This document shows, piece after piece, positions 12,164 through 25,518 of a DNA stretch of 64,000 nucleotides. How positions within the stretch are numbered: the first letter of the stretch is position 1; every line of letters starts with the position of its first letter. The stretch is from the NCBI GenBank assembly GCA_013399895.1, contig VXBA01003280.1, positions 292,217 to 356,216 on the forward strand, read 5' to 3'. The notes under the pieces were generated by a model. It searched no databases. It saw only the letters and a program-made list of their open reading frames with translations, and was not told where the DNA came from. The stretch is from Serilophus lunatus. Taxonomy: Eukaryota; Chordata; Aves; Passeriformes; Eurylaimidae. The position numbers were made by a program, and so were the translations under genes.

Positions 12164-13251
12164 GATGCTCCAGCAGCCAAGGAGGTTCTTCAGCTGTGTT
12201 ACCCGTTAATACCTTTCCTGTGTGAGCAATCAATAACAAAAAGAGAGATGGGGGGGGGAAAAATGATTCATCTTTCTTTGTGTGGACTTATGTAACACTA
12301 GAATTAATACTTTGAAAACCATTAATTACTTCATTTGAAATCTCTTCTGCTAAGCAGAAAATCTATCCTGCTGAGAAAAAAAAAAAAAGACAATTCTTTA
12401 GTATAATGTCTGGTTTTGTGAGGAAGCAAGGGGAAGATTTTATAGTTTATAATATCACAAAGCTTTGAGATATTTAAACAGGCAAGTTTAAATGGTAGGT
12501 TTGAGTCATTATTGTGAAAACAGTTTTGATTTTGGATTTGCAGCAGCAGTAGAAATTGCTTAAGCAGAGATATGGGGTCAAGTTTTTACTGCTCCTTGGA
12601 CATCTTTTTTATTTTTTCCTTTGACATGATGCAAAGCAGGCATAAAATAGACTTAGCTGAGTGGTTTGGTCTTCTGCTTGTGCAGGATGTAGAAGTGGCA
12701 CAGAGGCCTCTCCAGTAACTCCTGCAGTAGAACTGTGTTTCAGGGGCAGGGCATTGTCAGAGCACTTGCATGAATCTGGGGATCAGTACTACTCACTCTT
12801 CAACTTGGCAGCTGAATCTGCTACTACATTGTCCTGACACACATTTTCACATCATATCTGACCAGCACTGCAACTGATATCATGCCATACAGAATTACTA
12901 TGCCTTTCAGAGTTATGATTTTCAGTATTGCATACTTCTGACTTTGTTCTATGTATTTGGAAACTGCATCAGTTTTTGGATGTTAACACTATATAAAAAC
13001 CCCGAATGTATGCATTATTTTTCCAGAATTCAAAAAAAAAAAAGTATTTAATGAAGAACAGTGGGAAGGAGCCCATTACTATGATACAGGAGATTTAGCT
13101 AGGTAATTTTTTACTAAATTTTCCTTGTTCTTAATGCTGGTCTGTAACTAGATTGCTTTTGGAGTTTTAAATGGAATTTATTTTTTCTAATGTCATGTTA
13201 TGCATTTCACTAAGCCTGACTATAACTTTCCTTGGTTGCTCTTCCCTGCAG
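12164..13251. other. Intronic stretch leading to exon A acceptor
   Basis: Unique AT-rich sequence with no repeat or exon recognised. It includes short A-runs at 12376-12388 and 13031-13042 and a G-run near 12250-12258. The last 30 bases form the exon A acceptor region. Confidence 0.6.
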
Positions 13252-13377
13252 ATATTGATGAGTGTGCTGCCAAGATGCATTATTGTCATGCCAATACTGT
13301 GTGTGTTAACCTGCCTGGATCCTATCGTTGTGACTGTGTAATGGGATATGTCCATGTGGATGATTTCTCCTGTACAG
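13252..13377 (+). CDS. NELL1: NELL1 internal exon A: calcium-binding EGF-like domain
   Basis: This exon encodes one complete EGF-like module of NELL1, a secreted, oligomeric thrombospondin-like glycoprotein of bone and neural tissue. NELL1 has been reported to bind PKC-beta isoforms through its EGF repeats and Cntnap4 at the cell surface. The 126-base exon starts with the last two bases of an Asp codon (phase 1), giving DIDEC, and ends after FSCT plus one base. Six cysteines show the EGF pattern: DEC, HYC, TVC, YRC, DC, FSC. The DIDEC start plus CVNLPGSYRCDC fits the calcium-binding consensus and the Asp/Asn beta-hydroxylation site (C-x-N-x4-Y-x-C-x-C). KMHYCHANTVCVNLPG and VDDFSCT are characteristic of NELL1; NELL2 as I remember it differs at several of these positions. 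Compared with human NELL1 as I remember it, this copy has Ser for Leu before YRC, Met for Pro in CVMGY, and Val-His for Ile-Arg before VDDFSC. Acceptor CAG is at 13249-13251 and donor GTGAGC at 13378-13383. Confidence 0.96.
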
Positions 13378-13383
13378 GTGAGC

Positions 13384-16300
13384 TCTCAGGTACAGCAATA
13401 GTTCTGTTATACTCTGTGTGTCATATGTATTATTTATCTTCTAACCTGTCCCTGTTCTGTACCAAATGCCACATACCAGCTGGTTCTTTGCTGGCATATA
13501 AATTAGGCAAAACCAGGGTAAATAAATGTTGTCTCAAGTACTTTTCCTATGTATGGGCCCTTTGGGATTGGAAGGTGGCTCAGGAAGGCCTGTGGTGCAC
13601 CCATTGAGTGCTGGTTGTCAAGCAGGATATGGTCCATTCATGTCCACCCCTGGCTCTTTTCATGGTGGAGAGACTGCGATCAGATCACATGTGTTGTGCA
13701 AAGGAATTACACTTTATTAGCTGCGGTTTGAAACTGGTCAGTGGATTGGAGTGTGAGAAGTTATCCAGGAGGAAGATCTTTCTGGACATGGCTGAATCAA
13801 ATATATATAAGGAAAACTGAAAATGCGTGAAGTTATTAGGAGGTTTGGAAATTGTTGGTTAATGCTGAGAATTAACGTCTATGACACATTGTTTAGAAAA
13901 TAAAGAAAGTGTGATAGTATTAGACAACAAATGGGTAGGTTTTTTTGGTTTTAATATCTATCAACAAAATGAGCTCTAAAAATTCTTAACAGAAGGTGGG
14001 TAGGGGGCTTTAAGGGACCTTCTCTGGCAGTATCAGAAAAATGCGAGAAGCTGCTGAACTGCTCATCCCAACTCTACCTGTCTGGACAATTTTTTTCAAT
14101 CATAATGCTGCAAAAAGGCCGATTTGGGGATTATTTTGATGGCGCATCTGTCAGGCAAAGTAGGAAAATATCAGGCAGGTTTATTGAAATGTATATAAGT
14201 CAGCTTGACAGAATACAATGTCTAGAATGTTGTTGGGTGAATTGTTTTCTCAAGTGAAAAGATGGCACAGGAGTATTCAATATGGGAATGAATTTCAGCC
14301 TGGAATAACTACGTTGTGATTCACATTACTATTAGGGAAGGTCATAGGAAATGTTGACTTTCAGGATGTTAGCATGTCTTTTACCTAAGATTATGTAGTT
14401 TATTAAACTGTAGGAAAGTCCTGCTTACCTCTTTAGAGAGGCTGATCCTAAATATCTCTCAGCAAGCTGATTTTTGTTATGCCCAGAGAGCATTATTTCT
14501 GTATCATCTGTCTTTTTTTAAAGTTTTTTTTTTTTGATCTTTTAAAATCTCACTGACAGGCTCAGACCTTAAAGCTTTAGACCTTAAATTCAGTTCTAAG
14601 AATGTGTGCTGTGTGAAGTAGCAACCTTCACAGTGGTGGGGAGAGTGTTCTTGATAATCTAACAGCTGCTTTTCCACATATGCACTACTAATTCTTAATG
14701 TCCCTTTCTTTCCAGCAAGGCACTATCATTAGGCATGCAAAGGGGTCAGAAAGCAAGGTATTTGCAATTTACTACAAAAATGTGTTGTAAGACAAGTTGC
14801 TTGACAGTAATGGGTGAACATTCACTTAAAGTGCATGCACACAAAAAAAAATCCAGAGCAGGTATAAGAAAAATAATAGAGTGAAGGAGCTAACTATTTC
14901 TTGCTGGTTTATTGTCTTGCTAAAAAGACATAATTTTCGACATCATGGTTAAAAAGCACAGCAAGAGTGTAACAGAGAACAGGAGAAACTTGGATCATTG
15001 TCTGTTGTATCTAGAAATAATGGTTTGTTATAATAATAAATGTAGTTAAAAATAAGTACTGTGCAGTAGAAGCACTAATCCCATTTTTGTGTTTTACCTT
15101 ATGTTTATGCACACTTTTAGCAATAATAACAATGATTAAAAAGAAGTAATAATAAAAGAAATCAAGCAGCAAATCCTCAACTAGTTTCCCCTAGTACTGT
15201 CACCAAATGTTTAGCCAGCACAAATGAATGTAGCTATTGCACATTTTTTAAAAAAATATTATGCTTTATTGAAATAAAATAAATGAGAAATTTTCTTGTT
15301 ATTGAGCCATGCATTTGGAGACAAATTTGAAAGCCTAGGATGAGTAGGTATTCTGATTACAATTGTGTGTATGCAGGCTCTGATGGTTTGAGCATAAGGA
15401 TTAAGACATTTCAAATGTAAATGCTTAAGGCACATCATGGCATTGCATGTATTTTATACACTGCTGACCTTAAAACAGAGTTATTCCATAGACCAGGAGG
15501 TGTCATGTTTTGGGAAGTCTGAATCTAATTCATGAAGGTACAAAGTTTTCATCTGCTGTTGAGCAGATCCTCTGTGTTACTGAGCATGTGCTTGGTGGCC
15601 TTGGTGACTGATCCCCCTGTTCTGTTCTCGCAGTTTTCAAAAGGTGCAAAGCAGTTGTATGTAGAAGCTGTAAATCAAAACCAATTTCTAAGCTGCATGA
15701 AATATTTTAATTAGATATTAAGTGATTTATCTTTATGAAAAGAAATGGGGTGACTATTGAAATGCAATGTCAATTTGAATTGAGCAAAATGAAATTCACT
15801 TGGATACTGCTGAATTTTAAATATGCTGCTTCCCATATCTTTTCTTATAACGCTGCATCTTTCTGAAATTAAACTAATTTTTACTGTTTTGACATTGCTG
15901 AAACCTTTTCTCCCCGAACAATTCTTGAATAATAGTTTCCAACTGTGAAGTAGGAACTTCTGTGGTTATCAGTAAGAAACTACGGTGTTGGAAGCTGTTG
16001 TTGATTGCATAGAAAATGCAGTCATAGAGACAGAGTACTAAAACAATATTCTGGATGAAGTCTACAATTATTTTCAACTCTGAACTATGGTATTAAAATA
16101 AGCAGTGACTATTTTAACAAATAATCAGTGTTCAGTCTCACGTAAGCAAAAGACCTGGCATATGAGGTTCATCCCATGGTATTTTGTGATAGGTTAGTCA
16201 GCCTAGTAATAACTTCAACTTATATTCACCAAGAAAGGTACATTAGTGTTTTCTGCTTACCTATTCCTGGAGTTTTGTGTTCTGAATTTTAAGTAAGTTG

Positions 16301-18638
16301 TTGAGCAAAAGACAGTTTTATTAAGAAAAGTTACCCTTGAATAGGAACGTGCCTTTCAATCTATTCCTGTGACACTGACAGGTTGTTTATCTGCTCTCAA
16401 GTAAATAGCAGTTCTGTCCATTCTGGATCTTGTAGCAAGATTTGCTGCTCCAGATGTTCTTATTTGGTGGAATCTACTGATTTAAAGCATTTGATTGACT
16501 CTCACAGGTTTTTACCCCGGTTGCTTGTTGAAAATAATTTCTCTTGGCTTACTTTCTTCTGACATAGCAGTTTGGGAGTTTGCTTCAGTGGTGCATTATT
16601 TCTTTTTATGTTTTTTGAAGCATTATAAATTAGGTTATAAAGATATAATAACTTTACTTTTGACGAGTTGCATCTCTCCCCTGGTATAATTTGCAGAATT
16701 CTTGTGTATGAGTTTCTGTGGTTAGAAGCTAGAATATATAGTTTTTATGTCCCACTGCCATTCAATCAAGTCTGCAAATGCTTTTTCGTCTTAAAAAGCT
16801 ATAAATTATCTGTAATAACTACATATATTATGCTGATATGGAGAGAAAACAGCATGGATAGGTTTTGCATAGTACTGGCATCTTCCATAAAGACAATCAC
16901 AATGATCATGGAAGATTTCCTGGCTTTTAACACTTATGATAATCATATAAAATAAAAATCACCAAAAACTTCTCCAAATCCTGCAGTCATTCAGAGAATA
17001 AGTTAATTCATTTTGTGTAGTCACTAGTGGGTTTGAATGCTGTATTTTGGTTTGTTTGTTATTTTGTTCTTGGTTTTTATTTGTTTCTTTGTCTATTTCC
17101 TACAAATATTCACTGATTATGTAATAAAGCTTAAAGACCTTTCCAAACTACAGTGCCAAGAGTTTTTTCTTCCTCTGTTTCCATGTATTACTCATGGCCC
17201 TGCTTCAAAATGAAGAAGCTTCCTTTGGACTTGAGACTGTCTTAGCCCATTTTGTCCTGGGGGCATCTTTTCAAGAAGTGGTACAGAAAGGTATTTGGCC
17301 ATCCATCAGTACCCTGTTTTACTAAAATGTGAGACATATGTGCAAACACCCTTCTCTTCATCCACCAAGCTTTGCTGACAGATGTATTCCTCTGTGCAAG
17401 TAATCTACCTCTGTATTTTACTGTGGAGTTGTGCAGTTCTGGACTGTGCTTTTAGCCCTTTTTTAGACCTCATTTGGTGTGATGACATTCACAGAAGTTT
17501 TTTAACCTTTGTCTTCTCAAAACAACTGACTAAAATATTTGTATGTTAGTTTGTAAATTACTTGAAGAAAGCAAGTGTCTGTCACTGAAGCAGGAAGTAT
17601 TTTTGAAACACATAGTTCAGTATTTTAATTCTTTGGAAAAACGGATTTTCCATAGAAATATATTGTTTAGAATTAGTCTTAGAATATAAATGTTAGTCTT
17701 GAGTTTATATGCTAATGTGATTTACAGTGTGGGCAGAGAAGACAAAGTAAGAAAACCTAATGATTTTGACAGATGATTTCATAAGCCTCTTCCCTTCTGT
17801 CCTATGTGGTTTCTGGAGAGGTATTCAGTTTTTAATGTAACAAACTTTTCAGAACAAGCCCTTCTGTAGCACATTATTAGAAAAATTGTGCCTAAAGCAC
17901 AAAAAAAATGTGCCTAAAGAAAAACAGAGTTCTGAGAATTTTTATTTTCAAGGGAAAAAATCAGAAACACCTTCTGCTGCCCTTCCCCTCCCCTATCCGT
18001 GAAAGGCAAATTTCCTGCTGTAGTTAGAACAAACATTCAAATTTTTTGCTAATGCTAAAACTAATGCCTTTGTATTTTTGTTGCTGAAGTTTACCTGTCA
18101 GGTTCAAGGTGGTGTAGTTGACCTCTTAATAATACCAATAATACAGCAAATTTCACAACATGAAGTGGCAGTCTTAAAGGGCAGGTTACTGGACTCATAT
18201 ACAGAATTGCTGTGTGTAAAAGACCTGAATAAAACCTTTTAGGCAGCCAATTGGTAACACAGTCATTCTTTGAAAGACAGTGCTGTTTCTGAAATCTACT
18301 CTTATTGACCCTCTTTTCTACAATTTTTTTAAATTAAATTAGCATTCAAGAAAGCAATACCATTATTTTTAGCATGGCATTTACATTTTCAAAGAACCGT
18401 GTAGGATCTGGGACGTCCATGCAGTAAACAAATGTTACTGTTGTTCTTATGATGGCCTGGAGTTGGCGAATTGAGAGACTTGTCTGCTACTTGAAAATAG
18501 AAGTCTGGATCAGCAAGTAGTGAAGATAGGTCTGTGGTGGAATAGTTTTCAGGTATGTTTTGGGGAAGAGGTCTCTAGATCTTACTGTTCTAAAGGTTAT
18601 CAATAGTATCTTGCCTAGCACTTCATAATTTTTTATGG
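13384..18638. other. Intronic stretch without recognisable features
   Basis: AT-rich sequence with no exon, RNA gene or clear mobile element. The reading frame that runs through exon A past its donor (to 13607) is intron read-through, not coding. Confidence 0.55.
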
Positions 18639-19110
18639 AATCATAGAATGATTTGGGTTCTAGAGGACCTTAATGATTGTATAGTTCCATCCCTCCTGCC
18701 TTGGGCAGGGACATGTTACACTAGGCCAGGTGCTCAAAGCCCAATCCAACCTGGCCTTGGACACTTCCAGGGATGGGGCATCCACAGCATGCTTTGCATG
18801 CAGCTCAGGATGTGGTTGGCTTTCTCGGCTGCCAGTAAAATGCTGGGCTGTGTTGAGCTTCTCGTCTACCAAAGCACCCAAATTCTCCTACTGAACACTG
18901 CCCTCAATCCATTCTCTGTCGAGAGAGAATGTACTTTTGCTTGGAATTACCCCAACCCAGGTGCATGACCTTGCACTTGGCCTTGTTGAACTTCATGATG
19001 TTCTCAGGTGCTCACCTTTCATCCCATCTCTGGCATGCACCACTCAGCTTGGTGTCATCAGAAAAACTGCCAAATTTTTCCACAAAAATTATGAAAATAT
19101 GAACTGAGTT
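18639..19110 (-). mobile_element. CR1 LINE fragment with internal deletion
   Basis: The + strand starts with the antisense CR1 3' end (GGAATCATAGAATGATTTGG) and follows the family through GGGGCATCCACA at about 18787. It then jumps to a far-upstream CR1 segment (CAGCTCAGGATGTGGTTGGC, GTTGAGCTTCTCGTCTACCA, CCTTGCACTTGGCCTTGTTG, CAGCTTGGTGTCATCAG). Several hundred bases expected between these blocks are absent. Similarity is lost near 19110; I am unsure whether 19110-19330 is also derived from it. Confidence 0.87.
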
Positions 19111-20011
19111 GAGGTCATAGTTGAATCACTGTTTAGGTATCAGATGTTCAGCACAGTGGATCTGACTGGGGGTCGGGACCTCAGGTAGATCTGGACCCCC
19201 TGATTTTACTTGACACCAATATATATTTCCTTCCTTGGAATCCATTCTCTCCACTACACACTCAAGACAGTATCATTCTATGAGCTGAATATTGATCTGT
19301 TCGCTTGTCTTCTCACTGGCACATCTTCAGGACAATACTTGTGAGTTTCCAAATGCACTTGGAAATTTGTCTTAACCTGAGTGATGACACTGTGCTTGTG
19401 TTAACTCAGCAGGCACAAAATACTTTTGTGCTGGCCTCTCCTTTCCCTAGATCCTTTCTGTCAAGTACTATAATGCAGGGCAGGACTTGGCCCCTGGTAT
19501 TAATTAGGACTTTTGTTTGAACTGCAGTCAATAGCACTTCCTTTCCCAGAACTGTGAAGGGAAATGTCACTTAGTTCAGGGTGCCTTGAAATGCAGAAAC
19601 CTTTGTTTCAAGTCTCTCAGAGGGCTGTTGGCCAAGTTCAGCAGCAGGTAGTCTATGCACCAGAGGGTATTGCCTGCATCAGAGAGCATTTCTTTGCTCT
19701 GTAGGACAAGCCAACAGAAAACTAGAAGCATATTAAATCAATCCAGCAAAACAAAAACGTAGCAATTCCACGTCTGTTGACTGACAGTCACACAGGTTTT
19801 GACTCAAACGCCATTAAGCTTTCAATCACATTCTTTTTGGCTTTAGATAAGTCCCACAGAGAGATAACTAGTGCACTATTGCCATAGGGAAGCTCTGTTT
19901 TTTATAATACTAAACAGAATGATTCCTTTGTATTGTCAGAGAATGCTGTACTAAAATAGATAATGTAGCTTCTCAATGCATCCCTTGAAGCCTGATAAGT
20001 ATTTAATTGTG

Positions 20012-20093
20012 ATTTTGGAAAAGGGAAGCTGAGGAACGGAGAGTTGGAGTATTTTGCCCAGATTCGTGCTGAGACAGTGGCAGCACTGAAGAG
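20012..20093 (+). mobile_element. Possible MIR-like SINE core relic
   Basis: The stretch GGGAAGCTGAGGAACGGAGAG, followed by TTTTGCCCAGATT and GTGGCAGCACTG, matches the order of landmarks in the MIR core (GGAAACTGAGGCACAGAGAG, then TTGCCCAAGGTCA, then GTGGCAGAGCTG). Divergence is high and MIRs are rare in birds, so this is a weak call by eye. Confidence 0.35.
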
Positions 20094-23000
20094 TCTGGTA
20101 AAGAGTCAGAAAAACTAGATGTAGGAAAAACACAGACTTATAACTACAAGAATTCAGTGAACAGTGAGGTTTATTTTATAGATATTGACATTTTCACAAG
20201 AAACAATAGCAGTTCATTGAAGCACAGTGTGCATGGGCCCTGAGTTACCACGTGGCCCTCATGTTATAAATCTTCTCCTTCCTATTTCCATGCAGTTTTG
20301 TAACATCTTTTGTTACTTTGGCATTGAATTATTCCCCAGTCCTCTAATTTTAAGTGCCATATTACATTCTTTTGTTCTGACTTCACCTTCATTTTCTGGG
20401 TTTACTGGATTTTAATGCAACATTTTTTACACTCCTTCCTTTAAAAAAGTGCCATTAGACAACTGCATATGATTTGCTCCTAAGTGCTTTTAATCTGAGG
20501 AAAAAAATATACTAAAAGTGTAATACTTGCAGTGATTTAAATTCCTCACTGGTAAATAGTTTAATTAAACATCTTGGTGCTTTCCTGTGCTCTAGGCATG
20601 AACTGTTGCTAATTTGTCCAGAACAGTTGGTAATCCTTTCAAGTCCTTTTGACACATTGATTTTCTGTAACTTTATTAATAGTAAAATTAATTAAACAAC
20701 TGTCCGCAAATCATGCTGATGTTGCATTTCTTGACATAGGCATAATTAGCATTTTCACATGATTTCTTAGCTGTAGCCTTTTGTGCTGGTCTATATGCTA
20801 TCACAAAAATTTAGTATTTGAAAATGTTTTGCCTATGCATGTTCCTGCTTATGCATAAACTTAAGCATTAATCTTAAGCTTAAAAATAATATAATTGTTT
20901 TAATACTCATTCAGTACCCATTAATGGAGCTCCTCATCTAAAGAAGCAGCAAGGACAAGCCATGTTGTCTGATCAGAATTTGTCCTGAACTCTCTTATTG
21001 CAGTATTTCTCCTTGATTCAATGGATCTAAATCCATTTTTATGTCCCAGGAATCCTTGATTCTGAAATCTAGCAATTACTGCAAACAGTCAGTGAGGTTG
21101 AGAGATGAAAAGAGAGCCACTAAATTGATTTCTTAGTGGGAACATGCTACCTCAAAAACGTGCAACAGCTCCAGAATCAATGACATTGGCTGGAAGCAAA
21201 AAGCACTCTTGTCATCTGCTTCCAAAGTAAGTGTGAATGCTTTAAAGGATGTCACTTGCTTTTGGGAAAGAGTTTACTCAATCAGGTTCTGATCTTTTTG
21301 AAGCTCTAACAGCCAGGGTTTTTCATCTTCTTTGTCCAAACAAGTAAAAAATTTTGCAATCTGTATTCTGTTTCTAGAAACCATTTCTAACCAAATCTTT
21401 GTTCTTCAGACACAGCATTGAACTCTACCCCTAAATCGAGGAAGTAACTGAATCACAGAGAAGGGCGCCAGGCTCACCACTCCTCCTCAAGACAGACTGT
21501 GAACCCTGAAAGATCTTTTGTCTTATCTGTTTTTAAAAAAACCCAAATACCCTAATCCCCTTTGTGTGTATGTGTGTCCCTTCCTCAGCCATTTAGAAAG
21601 GTTTGCTTAATGGCTCCCTTAAATCTCCCTTGCCAAAATTTAAGCTTGTCATCTTCTCAGTGAACACAGAGGTTACTTTGACATTTCTATTTGCAGTCTC
21701 TTTTAAGATTTGAAATATCTTTTTGTGAATATGCTTTATTCTTCTTGTCTGAAACCTGGAAGTCTATTTTTAGTTTATGGCTGAACAGTACAACAATAAA
21801 TGGATTTTCTTCCCAACATCACATCCCCTTTTCAGAAAATTCTGGGTCTATGTTCCCAGACTTTTGGTGCCTTCCAGATCTTTTTTTACATTGAGATGCA
21901 AGATTGTTGTTGTGTGTGAAGGAAGATGCTCTGAAGTATGGTCCCAGGTAAGAGGAGGTGCAATGTGTGTAAGGTTGGACAGTCAGACAGATAGATGTGG
22001 CCTAAACCTCCCATATTGTTTCTCAGTGACTGACAATGCTGGATAGGGGTTCTGTATTTGCCCTGCTATGTCCTTTTTCTGCCCAAACATATTGTTCAGC
22101 TAGACGAAGAAGAGTTGTCAGATGGATGACTAATGGCCAAGTAAAGTCTCTCTGAGGAGTTTGCTTCTGGTGCTTGAATAAATTCTATGGATTATCTGAT
22201 TTGAGTAATAATGAGCATATAACTTCTGGAAAATGTTAGGAAATAGACTCAAATGCTCCTCCACTACACCTGTGTGTATCTTGCAGTGTGTGTGTCTGGA
22301 GTCTTATGCTACTAAAGTCTGTGCAGAGTGTGGCATGCATATACACATTTATTCAGAAGAAATGCTATTCAGAGGAGGAGGAGCCCATTCATATTGGAAT
22401 ATGGGAGTGCCAAATTCTTACCACTTCAATTTAAGGAATGGTAGAAATTCTCAGGGGTGCAATCACTGGACTCTAGAAAGGCCAAGAACTTGCAATATAT
22501 TTATTTGGATTTGACAAGTGTCTAACACTTGAAAGGTAATGTGTCATGGTGGATGAAAACAGTCTGCCAAGTTAGAACTGATGTATCTGTGAAATGTGCA
22601 GCACTTTGCTGCTCTGCTATTCTGTCTTAGTATTTGCTGCTTGGATTTACAATTTCTGGAGTAAGGCTTTTACTTCTGAAACAAAGGAATTCTATAAAAC
22701 ATGTTAAGCTGAACAGAAATTTTTCCATAAGCTTCCTGGTGCTTGTGTGTAATTGTCTTTTCTAACAGTGAGAATATGTATGACAAAGGCTGTAGCAGAT
22801 CTTGGTTTTATTCCTTTTTAAAAAAAAAAAATCTAAATGTGCATTTTATACACAATGACACAATATATTAACACTTCTCATTTTGCTGTGATCTCATTTT
22901 TATACCTGAGCTGAATATTTCATAGTTCTGTGCATATTGATAGGGGGAAAGTTAATATTTTATTAACAGCTATTGATTCTTGAGTGTCAGTTACTATATA

Positions 23001-25060
23001 AAAGTGATCAAAGGATCGCCTTCTGAGCAATCTTAGATACTGATAAGATCTTAGGACCCCAGTTCAATGATGGGCATCTGTTATTTGTTTGAAATGGCTG
23101 GGGTTTGATGTAAGCCTTGTTTGGATGAGCATTATATATCATCCAATTGCTTTGCTGGTTCTGCGTTTTCCCAGTTAACTTAAAAAATGCTTTTTTTTTC
23201 AGCAGAAATGTATGTGTTAAGGCATGGGGGATGGGGAGTTTCTTGCTCTGAAGGTGTGCAGTGTGATTTGTTCTTTTGGATCATCTCATTCTGGCTTTGG
23301 AGGATCTTTATGTCCTATCTATGAGCAAGAACATTGAGATATATTATGGGTGATACTGCAGGTGAATGTTAGTGTGTCTGATAACCTAGGTATCCTAAAT
23401 TCCTAAATGTATTTCCAAATTTGTAAACATAATTGAATAACCATAAATCTGGTAGGATTGGCTTTCTGAAATGTTTGTGAAATAATTTTAAAGGGTATAG
23501 AGGAGCTGACACAGGTAAGCAGACTTGCTTGGTCCTTAAGAAATATACCCCTTGGGAATAGCACAGGGATGGGGAGAAAGGGAGGTGCTTTCATCTATCA
23601 CTTTGTAGTTGATATTTTCTTGTTTTCTTCTGTAGGCTTTTTGCCTCCCAGTATGAAACTTCCTATTTAGTTACATGATTGTGTGTAATAATTGCTCAAA
23701 ATGGGGATTTTTATGAGTCTCACAGAAATAACTCTTATTCTTCATTGCGCGAGAAATGGGACAGAGCTGAGCAGATGAATGACACAGTCTTTCTAATTGT
23801 TGTCCCATTAGGATAGTCTATTACAATTTCTATGTGCTTAGATTTTTTTTTTCAATGTTTACAAATAAAGTTCATTTTTAGAAAATATAGTTCATGCTGC
23901 TAGACTGAGATAATCAGGTGTTGGGGAAGGCTTTCCTTGTATGCCAGATGATAGCAGAAGAGGCCAGAAAACAGGGCTGCCAAGTAAAGGATAAGGCTAT
24001 CTGCAGAGAAGGAGCTTAATGGCCTGTAAGGAGAAAAATATATTTTTCCTATTTATTTTTGAAGAAGAAGAGTTTCCATCCTGGGGATTTGGTTTAGTCT
24101 ACTTGGTTTTTCTCATAATGGAGAGTTCTATTTCACAAAATTTAATGTATGCAATCTTTCATGGTGTTGAACTATCCACCAACATTTGTCCTTATGCTAG
24201 TTTTTGGCTCGCTTTTTTGTTGTTGGCTTTTTGCTTTCAAAATAGCACAAATGTTGAAAGTGGTGCTCTGTGGAACATCTGACATAGCAAATTCTTCTTC
24301 AAACACTAAATTAAGAATGTGCATATTTAGGCACATGTGCTCCACACAGGGGCAAAGAAACCCTCTGATCTTTGGAGACTTGCTTTCAGATAGATTCCTT
24401 GGTATCTATCCAGTTCTGTACTGCATCCTGTATTGTAATTAAGCGACAAACGTGGCTTTGCAATAAAGTCAAGACATTCCAACTGTAATCACATACCTTC
24501 ACAACATAAAAAGTTACTTTTTTTAATGTGCCAGTACTGTCTACTCAGCTAAAAAAATGCTAAATAAATGCTCTGTCCTTTTACTTCAATCTTCGTGTTT
24601 TTAAGAGCCCCACAAACCCTAAGATGCTTTATGCATAATCATTAATTATAAGTGATTTATAAATACAAAAAGTAGATAGCATCTTTCCTGTCTGGATGCA
24701 TTTCATAGGAGAAATGGGTAAAAGCAAAATCTGATCTACTGTTCATCCTTCTCTTCTGCGTAGATCCCTTCTCTTCTTGTCCTCATTGTATCATCAGTAG
24801 TTTCACCTTTGGGTACAAGAACTTGCACATGCAGAGTACTCCAAAGGAGATAACCTTGCAGACTCCAAAGTACTCCAAAGGAGACTCGCAGAACTGATGG
24901 AGCAGGGAGCTGTGTGCTGACTGGCACCTCTGCCTGAGAGCCTCTGTGAGCAGCAGGGTCCTGTACCTGCTCAAGGATCCTTGGATGGCTCACCGAATGT
25001 GTCACAGCTCCAGCCCAGTGCAGGGAACTTCACATTTCTGAGACCATGGTGAAATCCTAG

Positions 25061-25090
25061 AGATAATGACATTTGAGATAATGACATTTG
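25061..25090. repeat. 15-bp perfect tandem duplication
   Basis: AGATAATGACATTTG occurs at 25061-25075 and again, identically, at 25076-25090. It is a simple local duplication with no evident function. Confidence 0.95.
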
Positions 25091-25518
25091 TGATCTGAAC
25101 TGGACTGCTAGTTGCCTTTTGAGGAACATGGCACTGAGCTGTGGATGTCAATAGGCTCAGTGTCTGCCTCCATGCTGTGGCCCTATCTAACTTGGGGTGC
25201 ACTCTTAGGCATGGAGGTTCATCTTTTTTCTCCAGGAACAAGGGTAGTTACATGTATTAAAACCCCACTCAGTTCCATATTTCTCTGCCTAGCATGTTAA
25301 ATCACTTACTACAATCTTTTGATTGATTCACTCCACACCTATGAAACTAGATTTGTTCCATTCTTCATTGAAAGTTCAAAATCCATAGTCCAAATGATTC
25401 CATTCTCCCCAGATCCAAGATATCTAAGTGTTGCAAACTCAAGTAAGATGTATATGGCATCTGAGAATGTCGATTCCTTGTCATTTTTTCTTGCTGCTGT
25501 TAGAATTGAACCAGATGA

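Larger units (their letters stand above)
1..13251 (+). other. NELL1: NELL1 intron upstream of exon A (partial)
   Basis: This is non-coding sequence ending in a normal acceptor: a pyrimidine-rich run (13228-13247) followed by CAG at 13249-13251. The next base begins the EGF exon, and the split codon shows a phase-1 intron. The upstream donor is outside the window. I looked for the preceding NELL1 exon, which should encode another cysteine-rich EGF-like module, and saw no such pattern. The intron holds a pentanucleotide repeat, one CR1 fragment and the hAT element. Treating this as intron rather than intergenic DNA is inferred from NELL1 exon order; nothing in the stretch itself proves transcription. 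Confidence 0.85.
19111..25518. other. Intronic stretch, mostly featureless
   Basis: Apart from a MIR-like relic (20012-20093) and a 15-bp tandem duplication (25061-25090), I recognise nothing here. A short repeated CTCCAAAGGAGA motif occurs at about 24840-24851 and 24873-24884. Open frames in this stretch show no conserved motif. Confidence 0.5.

Noticed and set aside
13378..13607. Extension of the exon A reading frame past 13377
   Set aside because: A consensus donor (GTGAGC) follows FSCT plus one base, and exon B joins in the correct phase. The extension is intron read-through.
18648..18968. Open frame at 18648-18968 as a gene
   Set aside because: It is wholly within the rearranged CR1 fragment on its non-coding strand.
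22233..22514. Cysteine-rich 93-codon frame
   Set aside because: The cysteines do not follow EGF or VWC spacing, and there are no suitable splice signals. Considered chance.
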